A stretch of 64,000 bases of DNA from Basipetospora chlamydospora (taxonomy: Eukaryota; Ascomycota; Sordariomycetes; Microascales). This document shows, piece after piece, positions 55,302 to 64,000 of the stretch. The stretch covers positions 6,809,032-6,873,031 of the forward strand of contig BCHP01000001.1 in the NCBI GenBank assembly GCA_001599675.1, in the 5' to 3' direction. Under the pieces are notes generated by a model, which saw only the letters and a program-made list of their open reading frames with translations, made no database searches and was not told the origin of the DNA. Made by a program: the position numbers and the translations under genes. How positions within the stretch are numbered: the stretch's first letter is position 1; the number at the start of each line of letters is the position of its first letter.

Positions 55302-56845
55302 TCATCAAAGTTCATGGAGCGTGTAACACGATGATGGGACGTAATGGAATAGGCCGAAATTATGCTTGCCGTAGATCGATTCGAGTTCAGTGCGATTGCC
55401 CTTAACCTGCGCCGTAGAGTAGCCGAATCTCACGATATTCGTGTCTCGATATGCTCTTCATCGCAGCGGGCAGGGTGTCCCCATTAGGGGCTGATCTACG
55501 GAGTACAGGCGACATCCGCGCTGCCATCCGAAAGAAAAGGGGGAGGGGCAGGGGTCGGCATCCCTCGCCAGGTTGAAGGGCATATGCTGGCACTCGTACA
55601 TAGAGTGCTCGACGAGTACCCCTCTCTGGAGGATGTGATACTCAAGACAAACCAAACCCTCGTTCTCGCGTGGGGGACCCCACTTGCGCATGGCACCTCA
55701 GCTCAGTACTCGTACTTCGAGGGCCGTCCCACTGTACTACTCTGCACTACTCCGTACTCGTACGTACTCCGTATATGAAGTGCTCGAAAGACTCCGAATG
55801 TGGTCTGTCCTCGTGGCATTCAGAGCTCGGAGATTTGTGAGATTGCGGTGCGTGCCCCACTCTTTACCCGGGAAAGATCCTGATCAGGGACACTGCCACC
55901 GGTCGTCTGTCGTGGACTGTATTGGTCGTAGGTGGTGTTACGAGGGAGTATATGTGCGTACGTGCACAATTGACCACGAGCAAACATACAGAATAGGGGT
56001 TTGTCCCTGTTTCCCTTCCGTGGGAGAAATCCCTTCGTTGGGTGCCGGGAGCGTCCTGCGTAGTATCTAATTCCTTGGCCGTCAACGATACTCGCACGAA
56101 TACGTTCGCCGACCAGCCCTTGAGTGTCCGTCTTGCTAGAGAGTGGACCTATACTTGGGGCTATACCACCGGAAAACACTTTCCTCCGATGGGTCATTGC
56201 CACGCGCCATCGAAATACGGCGTGGTATTCATGCAAGGCACGCCCCGCTCGGATCGCTCTCCACTCGGACCTTGCCGGAAGGGGAAACGCGCCCTCGGAA
56301 AGGGACCATCCACCGGACTCCAAAACTTGAACAATGCTACTCGTGATGTCCATTGCAGCGCTGTTCGCTCGCCCAAGGAGCTAGGTGAACTATTGACGCG
56401 CTCGAGCGAAAGCGTTGCACCGCCTGCAAGCGATTACCACCGATGCGATGGCGCGCAGCTTCGACAGCGTCGGGTACTCGCTAAAGTCGCTTGCAAGGAC
56501 TGAGAGCGAGCTGGCCCCCCGAGTCTGATCCGGAGAAGTCGGCCTCGGCGGGTGCAATATAATATGGCGGCCGGTCCACCAAGATAGGGGTCGAGTGATC
56601 TTGTCCCCTCACACGTCTGTCTACTTCGTTGTGAGGCTTCGTGCGGTCGCTGTGTCTTTCGTTTTCACTTGGATGGGATTTCCTGTCTGTCACTCTTTTT
56701 TGAGATCCAGCTTGGATAAGCCATTCGTTTGTTCCTTTGCGAACATTTCTAAGAGCCTCAAGTCCATACTGAGTGCTTACCACTATCGTTAACTGACTGA
56801 CTTTGCACCTCCCTCTCTTTTCCGTTCTTTTATACGGATCTCGCC

Positions 56846-59237
56846 ATGCACGTCGCCAGCTCCATCTTCGGCGCGGCCCTGCTGGCTGTCGCCAGCGCCG
56901 AGGTCTGCGTCAACGTCCGCACGCGCTCGACCATGAAGGAGGTCGTCGTGACCAAGACCCTCGAGGTCACCGAGATCGCCGACTGCCCCTCGCCAACCGG
57001 TAACGATTTTACCAACCTCTTCCCGAGCGAGTGGCCCAGCGACCTGATCCCGACCTTGAAGCCTACCCTCCCTGCCGATCCCGTCCCTTCCGTTCACGAG
57101 TCCGGCAAGCCTCCTGTCGTTACTACTATTACGACCACGTCAGTTGTGACTGAGTGCGAGGCCGCTGAGACTGACTGCGTCGTCGGTGTCACGAGCACCA
57201 TCACGATTACAACCACCACCGACTGCGATGACGATGTGGCTACCGGTGTTCCCAGCATCTCGGAGTCCGCGCCGGGTAGTAGCGAGGAGCCTAGCACTAC
57301 AGGTGCTGATGTTCCGGCCAGCACTGGAGAGCCAAACAGCCCGGCTAGCGAGGGCCCGGCCACTTCCATTACTGCTTCCGAAGACGGAACCACGTCCGCG
57401 GCCGAGGCTACGCCCACTAGCGACTGTGATGACGATGAGAGCCCCAGCACGACTGACAGCGAGTACGATACTACCTCCGCCGCCGCCGCTAGCAGCACCG
57501 ACTGCGATGATGAGGATCTTTCTACTCCTGTCCCTTCCTCTCCTGCCAGCTCTAGCGGCGCGGAAGAGAGCTCTGTTCCCGAACCTAGCTCGACGGAATG
57601 CGATGATGATGAGGCGTCCTCGACTCCGGTCGCTTCTTCGACCGATTGTGAAGAGGAAACGTCTTCTCCAGTGCCAACTTCGACGCCAAATGAGGACGAC
57701 AACAACACCCCTGTGCCTTCCAGCACCAGCTGTGAAGATGAGGAAAATTCTTCTCCTGCCACTACTTCCATTCCTAGTGATGATGACAGCAGCACCCCTG
57801 TCCCTTCTAGCACCAGCTGCGAGGATGAGACAACCACAGCCGAAGCTCCAGATACAACCGCCGTCGAGATCCCCGCGACTACCGAGATCGTGGCGACAAC
57901 CGAGCCCGAGCCCACTACCTTGGCCACCGTCACACTTCCAGCTGAACAGCCTACTTCTTCCGTTGTTGAGGAGGAGCCCGAACCCGAGCCTACCATGGTC
58001 CGCGCCTACCCTGCCGATATCGTGGACAAGCTCCAAGACGAAAGCATGGAGAAGCTCAAGCGCTACCTCGCCGCCAACCCGCCCTCCAACGGGTGCACCC
58101 TGGAGAAGGCCCATGTTCGACGCGAGTGGTACGTACAAAGTCACCACGGACCCTTTTCATAGAAACTTATTTTACTAACGTATTACCAGGGGTGATCTTT
58201 CCGTCGCCCAGCGCGAGGAGTACGTTGCCGCCGTGAAGTGCCTCCAGAAGCTTCCCACCAAGCTGTCGGCGCGTGAGGTCCCGGGCGCCCGCTCCCGCTT
58301 CGACGACTTCGTCTACACCCACATCTCACAGACGAACAACATCCACAATACTGTAAGCCGACCAGGAAACGTTACTCCCCCACACCATCTGAGCCCCTTG
58401 ATACTAACCATCGCGGAATCGCTAGGCCAACTTCCTCTCGTGGCACCGCTACTACGTCCACGCCTACGAAAAGGCCCTCCGCGACGAGTGCGGCTACACC
58501 GGCGCCCACCCTTACTGGAACTGGGACCGGTACGCCGCTGACCTGGCCGGCTCCCCGCTCTTCAACGGCGAGTCGGGCTCCTTGGGCGGCGGCTGCGGGC
58601 GCAAGGGACCCTTCTCCGATATGGTGGTCAACCTCGGGCCGGGCAGCTCGCTGCAGCACAACCCGCGCTGCCTCACCCGCGACCTGAGCAAGGAGTGGGC
58701 CAAGATGACCACGGTGGCCTACTCACACCCGCTCATCGCCAACAGCGAGTCCATCTCCGCGTTCCAGGACAGGTTGCAGGCTTCGCCCGGCGTACATGCC
58801 GGCGGGTAAGCACTTTTCTAAAACATTCTTAACATTTTCGGGACAACACAACTAACGAAACAACCAACGGTCAGGCACTTTTCCATCGGTGGAGATCCGG
58901 GCAGTGTAAGTAAACCCTATAGCCATAAAAGAAAAAAGAAAAAGAAAAGAGGGGAGGGGGTATGGGTTCCCGTTACTGATTTGCCATATAGTCCATTCAT
59001 GCGTCCCCGGGCGACCCGGCCTTCTATCTCCACCACGCGGGTGTTGACCGCATCTGGTGGATCTGGCAGCTTCAGAACCTCGAGGAGCGTCTCAAGGCCG
59101 TCGATGGCAGGGTCGTTGGCTCGAGGGTGACGGGCTCCCTAAATGACCCGATTCACATGGGCATTAACGGCGATCGCAAGACGATTCGTGACATGATGGA
59201 TACCATGGGCGGTGACCTTTGCTACATATATTACTAA
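56846..59237 (+). CDS. Secreted tyrosinase with a long Ser/Thr/Asp-rich N-terminal region
   Basis: Five exons, 56846-58128, 58190-58352, 58426-58805, 58875-58905 and 58992-59237, encode 700 aa; exon 4 is only 31 nt. Signal peptide: residues 1-18. Residues about 85-380 are low-complexity, with repeated units of Asp/Glu clusters beside Cys (TDCDDD, TECDDDE, TSCEDE) separated by TPVPSS-like stretches, probably O-glycosylated. The tyrosinase domain occupies about 400-700. The CuA site has His472, His480 and His489 (FLSWHRYYVHAYE). The CuB site has His606 and His610 (HAGGH), followed by SPGDPAFYLHHAGVDRIWW with His633. The family oxidises phenols to quinones, using two coppers. Ordinary secreted fungal tyrosinases are near 380-400 aa, so the leader nearly doubles the protein. 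All phases agree and the stop at 59235-59237 is in frame. Confidence 0.88.
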
Positions 59238-60571
59238 TGCCAAGGAAAATGTTTTCGGGGCCGGATAGGTGGTGGTGTACGCCGGTGTTGCTTGAGTGAA
59301 ACCGGTGGGACTCGTGGCTGGTTTCGGAGGGGTTGGATATAACGACGTGCTGTTCATCTAATGTCTATTGATGCATACCTATATAATTCTTCTTACACTC
59401 CTTAATATTTAGTAACTATTTCTCTGGACATCATCTTGCCTACTTTGTATTGTCGCCGAGAAGTGGCCAACGTCCCTCCCGCCGGCATCTTGCTGCAAAT
59501 TCAATATCAAGTCTATACTCATAAGGGGCGAACCGTAAAAAAAAAAAAAGGCCATCTATGGCGCGCCGAAGCTGAGAAGCTGGTATCGTGGATACGTCCG
59601 CCATGGGAGCGATATCACGTCTGAGGCTGAAAGACCGTCGACATAACCGCCGTATAAACAACTATAGCTTCTTGTCCGGTTCTTTTATAGGGGCTTCGTG
59701 GACCCCTTGGATCTTGGTGAACCGCCTATGCCGACCCCTCTTAAGGTCCAGAACCAATAGGGCAGCTATGGGAGTCGCATTCTGCCGTAAGCGTTTGCTC
59801 TTTATACTCTTTGTAATCCTCCCCCTCCTGAGTAATAAAGAGGTTTAAACTGCTTTTTTTGGTCGTCCCACGTTCGATTCCCACCCCGCAATTCGTGATG
59901 TTTTTTTCCCTCCCCCGGCTACACTCCTTCCCGAATGCGTATGTACTACAAGCTTGTCTTAGGCGGATGACAGAAGCCAAAGATAGCCTGGACCAGAGTA
60001 TACGCATGTTCTGAAATTCCGGCTTTTCTTCTTAAAGGATATCTATCTAGAAGAAGAGTCTTGCTCTATTTCATCTTTCGGCCTCTTCTTCCTTCTAGCT
60101 CTTCTCTCACTTTCTTCATTAGTGTTACGGGGCCACGGTGTACTCGTATCAATACCTGTCGAGGCAGCGCCGTGGTTGTATCTCCAGTACCCGCAGTCTC
60201 ATTTGTCTCCCCGGCCCTTTGCACAAAGAGCATAAAAGTCCTCAGATCCTACCTCACTACTGTTTTCGTAATACATGGCTGTTTCCATCTCAGAATCCGG
60301 ACCTGACGTGAAACCCTCGATTGCAAGAGTCTTGTCATCCGATATAGCCGGTGGCACATAAGCCAGTGGTACAGCTCCCAGCCCCATTCACTTGGCATTA
60401 TACTACTAACTGTGCGCGTGATAGTAGTCTCGTGACAGTATAACCTGTATTGGGCAGGTTTATGGTGAATAGACGAGCGTATAACTAAGCGTGACAATCT
60501 GTATACATGTTGTCCCTGTCGCTGGTCGTCAATGCTCTTCAACTGACATATGTTGACGAACCCCCATAATC
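59238..60571. other. Intergenic region after the tyrosinase gene
   Basis: About 1.3 kb, lower in GC than the coding parts, with short A and T runs (near 59538 and 59852). No gene, RNA or mobile element is supported. Confidence 0.5.
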
Positions 60572-62180
60572 CTACTCATCCTCGTCTGCCTCGTCTGACT
60601 CGTCCTCCGCGCCTCCAAAGCCAGCCTCCAACCGGTCGCGCGCCACATACTCGAGCTCGTTATCTTGGTCATCGTCATCGGCGCCACCCCAAGAAGACCA
60701 AGACATTCCTTCTTCCATCTCCGCGTCATACGGGCTCATCTTCAGGTCCTCGTTGGCCATCGACAATGACATCTCGATTCTCAGAACGAGTTCCCGCAGA
60801 ATCTGGTAGTATAACTCGGGGTACGCGAGTTTACAGGAAGTTGCTAGCCCTCGCTTCCACCAGGATGCTGTTGCCATCGTCGACATCGAGTCGATCTTGG
60901 AGGCACTGGGGATTGTGTGGCCACCTCGTCCGCATGTGGTACCCGTGGTGCCGATGCGCAATGGCGAAAGCGAGGAGGCCGAACTTTTCCCACGTCAGTC
61001 GGAGGCCAAAGAACTCCCTGTACCTCTTCCGGAGCCTGCGCTTGACGCTGGCGTCCGGGTCGTCCTTGGTCACCACCATCTGACCGACGCACGGTTGTAG
61101 AATGGACTCAAGGAAGAGCGCGGTGGTGTTGTCGACGGTCTTCCACCTCTTATTGCACCTCGTCGTCATGCGAGCTAGTCTCTCGTGCATGAGGCCAAAA
61201 CATAGGTCCCAATCCCAATCCTCCGGCATCGTATCAAGGTGGAGGAAGTATGGGCAGTCACCGTCGGCTCTTGGCAGGGTTACGCCTATCCACTTGTCGA
61301 TCTCGTCGACAATCCGACGAATTGATACCAGTGGTAGGTCCCATGCTGGTTTTCGCGGCCGGGGGAGTTTTGGGGGGGGAAGGGGTGGGCGACCCATGGC
61401 GGAGCTCCCCTGAAATCCATTCCTGCTTCAGGTACGCCAGCTCATCCTGACTGAGGTCTAACTCTAGCCTCCTCTTCGCGGACCATGGTACCCTGCGGCG
61501 TATCATCGTGAAACGATGGGTGTCCCTTATGAGGGTGCGCTGGTGAAGCGCGAGTGCTGTCGCTGCCCGAGGCTCTCCGCGCCTGACATCCTTCTCCAGG
61601 CGCGAGTACTCTGCGAAGTACTTCGAAACAGCCGCCAAACTGATCGGCAGCTGGGCGTACTTCATTAGATTCAAGCACGTCGGCATTATGGCGAGATTCC
61701 CAGGCCCATGGATGTATGGCTCGCCGGACTCGGTGATGGTGAAAGGAAACACCGCATCCAGATTGGGCCTCATCGGGTGGTCCATTCGAGGGGAGGCTCA
61801 GGATCGGCTGGCTCAGGTATGATGAGGTGGGTGTACCAGGCACCTTCGCCCTCGGCCATGAGGAGCTCGACATCCATGTGGGTGATGTCTACGAGGTGCT
61901 TGTGCCACGCCTCGGTCTTTCCGGCTCTTTTGCTTTCATAGGTGGCGTTCGAAATCAGGAGGCCGCGCGATGCAATGAGAGACGGTTTCTGCTTCCGCTT
62001 CCGTTGGCGACATGGCATACACGCGCGGTAGCCGTTGGGGTGGTTCTGGAGATCTAGCAGGAGGTCATTAATGTCACCGCGTCTTCCATATATCGATGTG
62101 TGACGGTCGCCGCGGTGACTCATTAGGGTAGTATCACGTGGCGAGCTATAGTCCACCAAAGGAAGCAATCCTCCTATCAA
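60572..62180 (-). pseudogene. Hypothetical protein gene with several reading-frame breaks
   Basis: Protein-like sequence covers most of 62180 to 60572 on the minus strand but in changing frames. It starts with RACMPCRQRKRKQKPS (near 62020) and MDVELLMAEGEGAWYTHLI, and changes frame near 61780. It continues VFPFTITESGEPYIHGPGNL and LDLSQDELAYLKQEWISGEL to about 61390. A run of eight G at about 61373-61380 then shifts the frame to IRRIVDEIDKWIGVTLP and FGLMHERLARMTTRCNKRW. A last change near 60840 leads to an acidic C-terminus (DDDDQDNELEYVARDRLE) ending at 60572. One shift lies in a homopolymer and could be a sequencing error; three breaks point to a pseudogene or to unrecognised short introns. 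No family is recognised. Confidence 0.4.
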
Positions 62181-63715
62181 TGTCGTCGACGGCAGGAACT
62201 ATCGTTGGCAGGAGGGGCCATCGCCGACGGCAGGAGCTATCATCCTCGGCGTCGCCTCGAGATCCCCTGCGGTTTCCAATGTGCGCACTGCGGCATGTCC
62301 GGCTCCCATAGCCCTCGCCATGTCGGTAGAGTAAATCAGTACCACTCAGAGATTGATGGAGAGGCTCCCTCTGGAGGGCTGTGGATGCGCAAAGCCCCGC
62401 ACGGACGAGCCCCGGCTTTGGACCGTTCAATCAAAGGCCTGTCATTATATATACACGTTTACGTTGGTCATGGGCCTTTCCTTCGAGCGACGCAATGATA
62501 CGATGGGCAGTCGCCAAAGGTTTTGCATTCGTATTCGTAGGAGAGCAATGCCTTATCCATGTCGTAGTCGGGTAGCGCGCTATAGGTTTAAATTGGTTGA
62601 TCTGCTCGATACTGTCTGCATTTTGGCCTTCCATTGACATGCCATGAAGTTCAAGATTTGTGAGAAGGGGCCGCCGAACACGTTCTGGAGAGTTCGAGAG
62701 TTCCAGCCGGGGTTCCCAAGCCACATGCAGCTTGACACTGGACAGAGACAGCCGCCTAAAACAGTTGCTTGAGTGTCGCCTTGCTGATAAAGTAGAGCAC
62801 GGGCATTACCTCGTGCGTCTTGCTCTTCTTGCGAATGCCCGGGAGAGCAACCGCGATTGGCTTGTGCGGAATTGCCGAGCAGATAGCCGCGCGAGAGACC
62901 GTTTGTGAGGGTACCGAGTGGCACCTTGCACTGCTGGCATCCAGATCCCATCCATGTCCAGCCACCGCTCGATAGTAGCTATAAGAAGACGGCAAACAGC
63001 CATAGAGTCTTGCCTGGTGCCGTTGTTCTTGTGGACGCCCGGCGAAGTACCGTATGCTGTCGCTTTTCCTGGCTCACAGGGTCTAACACGCTTTCGCCGG
63101 CTAATTATTCCTATTATACTTGATGAAGGAGGCTCCGATAACATGCCAAAAGCTCCTGATTGAACGAACATGGTCCGGTAGCTCATGCCCGAACACTAAT
63201 GTGAACGGGTCAACGTTCTCGATGTGTGGCTCCTGCGCGTGGGTAGTGACGTGCTTGGAAATCTTGGCATTCCGTGTTCCACCAGCTTATGAACCGCCGC
63301 TCCTTTGCGCTCAGGATTGACCTTGACCTTGGCCTACTTGTAGACCTTCTCATTAATTTTAAGTGTGAATAACAGGCCCACTGTCTGCTTGCACCCTAGT
63401 CCTCGAGATGCCTTGCTTCTGATAATCGCCCCGTTCAACTCGGTCGCCGCCCTCGTCTTGAGATTGGCATTCGAGTTACCCTTAACAGTTTACTCGGAAA
63501 TATTGAGACGTCCCACGATTTTGATACCGGATCATGCCCTTCTGAGCCTGACGTTGGCCTGTTTACGTTCCCCTTGAACCTAGGATCGTAGCCATGGGCT
63601 TTTCCTAGTACCGCGGGAATGATGTCGTCTCCCTGCGCTTCAGAGCCTTTTACAAAGTGACGGGGAAAGACCCGTTACAAGCTACCCTACTACATGCCTC
63701 CCTCCTACCATACCT
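62181..63715. other. Region without a supported gene
   Basis: About 1.5 kb with short overlapping frames on both strands. A minus-strand stretch at 62756-62995 (AVALPGIRKKSKTHEVMPVL) is weakly protein-like. Nothing could be assigned. Confidence 0.4.
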
Positions 63716-64000
63716 CTACACCAGATCGCGCAGCAGCACAGATGGGGGGTTGAACGTCGAGAAGGAGTCGGGGCGGGCGGAAGCGCCGGCCTCGAGGTTG
63801 GCGGCGTCCTGTTGAACACGCGCCGCCCTCACGATGAGGGTCAGACGCTCGAACGCGGCCTGACGGACGTCCGACAGGTCGGGGACCTCGACCCCGGGGC
63901 CCTCGTTGTTGTTGGCGGGGGCAGCGAGCTCGTTCTCGGGGCCCTCGTTGTCGGAGGGGAAGGCGACGAACTCGTCTTCAAGGCCCGCGCCCACGGGGGG
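63716..64000 (-). CDS. C-terminal part of an acidic hypothetical protein, cut by the window edge
   Basis: An open minus-strand frame enters from beyond the right edge and stops at 63716. It is rich in Glu, Asp, Asn and Pro (EFVAFPSDNEGPENELAAP), then has a helical segment (VRQAAFERLTLIVRAARV). High third-position GC supports coding. No family is recognised, and the start lies outside the window. Confidence 0.35.
   Translation of the reverse strand, partial: PPVGAGLEDEFVAFPSDNEGPENELAAPANNNEGPGVEVPDLSDVRQAAFERLTLIVRAARVQQDAANLEAGASARPDSFSTFNPPSVLLRDLV

Larger units (their letters stand above)
52420..56845. other. 4.4-kb gene-poor region
   Basis: It holds the minus-strand relic at 53745-54411, the pyrimidine microsatellite with the second gap, and a zone at 55480-55790 rich in CTCCGTAC and GTACTCGTAC elements. 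From 52489 to 52820 the minus strand has two short protein-like frames (GGASVVVDPKTETIYAM) too small to assign. From 55820 to 56500 both strands are open for 150-180 codons, a sign of GC-rich non-coding sequence rather than two genes. Confidence 0.45.

Noticed and set aside
54900..55410. Long open frames of poly-Phe and poly-Lys/Glu
   Set aside because: They are products of the CTTTTT repeat and contain the run of N.
55820..56503. Overlapping open frames on both strands
   Set aside because: Neither product has family motifs or plausible composition, and opposing open frames in GC-rich DNA are expected by chance.
57094..58147. Long Ser/Val-rich open frames opposite the tyrosinase leader
   Set aside because: They mirror the repetitive Ser/Thr/Asp codons of the real gene and have no start context or motif.
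59860..59905. Possible tRNA T-arm (GTTCGATTCCCACC)
   Set aside because: No matching anticodon or acceptor stem is found upstream.
1..64000. CRISPR arrays, bacterial operons or Shine-Dalgarno sites
   Set aside because: Intron-containing genes and domain content show a fungal nuclear genome; no spaced direct repeats of that kind are present.
1..64000. Transposons or LTR elements
   Set aside because: No reverse transcriptase, integrase or transposase motifs and no long terminal repeats were found by eye; very degenerate copies cannot be excluded without a search.

Overview
The window looks like a contig from a filamentous ascomycete (Pezizomycotina, probably Sordariomycetes). The base composition is GC-rich and genes are well spaced on both strands. 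Introns are short (about 45-110 nt), with GT-AG ends and CTAAC/CTGAC branch sites. The gene content is typical of that group: HET-domain protein, Zn2Cys6 regulator, RTA1-like protein, GH43 and GH75 hydrolases, fungal RNase T1/F1, tyrosinase and many secreted or GPI-anchored proteins. There are two runs of N (10085-10158 and 55081-55210), each inside a homopolymer or simple repeat. All exon structures below were worked out by eye from splice sites and reading phase.

Layout. 1.3-3.8 kb: sulfate permease (SulP-STAS). 5.1-7.5 kb: HET-domain protein. 9.3-11.3 kb: SRA-YDG domain protein whose single intron contains the first gap. 13.7-15.4 kb: intracellular GH43 beta-xylosidase with an XlnR-type site upstream. 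15.7-16.3 kb: secreted guanyl-specific RNase, split by one intron. 16.3-19.4 kb: degraded sequence. 19.4-21.0 kb: SRPK-type kinase with an altered catalytic loop. 22.4-24.7 kb: GPI-type secreted protein joining granulin-like Cys repeats to a NucA/NucB-like nuclease domain; it converges on a GPI-type GH75 chitosanase (25.2-26.5 kb). 27.2-28.3 kb: broken F-box gene. 28.9-29.7 kb: spherulin-4/GH135-like protein. 31.9-33.5 kb: Dal5-type MFS permease. 33.9-35.8 kb: tannase/feruloyl esterase. 36.1-37.0 kb: O-methyltransferase. 38.4-39.4 kb: five-exon GPI-type protein. 42.3-45.2 kb: RTA1-like protein followed by a UPC2-like Zn2Cys6 regulator. 46.1-52.4 kb: three secreted-protein genes, all on the minus strand (helical protein, DUF1996 protein, Cys-rich modular protein). 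52.4-56.8 kb: gene-poor, with a (CTTTTT)n microsatellite and the second gap. 56.8-59.2 kb: tyrosinase with a very long Ser/Thr/Asp-rich leader. 60.6-62.2 kb: hypothetical gene with reading-frame breaks. The right edge cuts an acidic hypothetical protein.

The genes do not form an obvious biosynthetic cluster. The main theme is secretion: at least nine gene products have signal peptides (RNase, nuclease, chitosanase, tannase, small GPI protein, helical protein, DUF1996 protein, Cys-rich protein, tyrosinase), and four end in GPI-type tails. The most interesting pair is the wall-tethered nuclease next to the wall-tethered chitosanase, which could act together on extracellular DNA and chitosan. 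That functional link is inference. Several pieces are decaying (F-box gene, 16-19 kb, 21.3-21.9 kb, 53.7-54.4 kb, 60.6-62.2 kb), which suits an accessory region.
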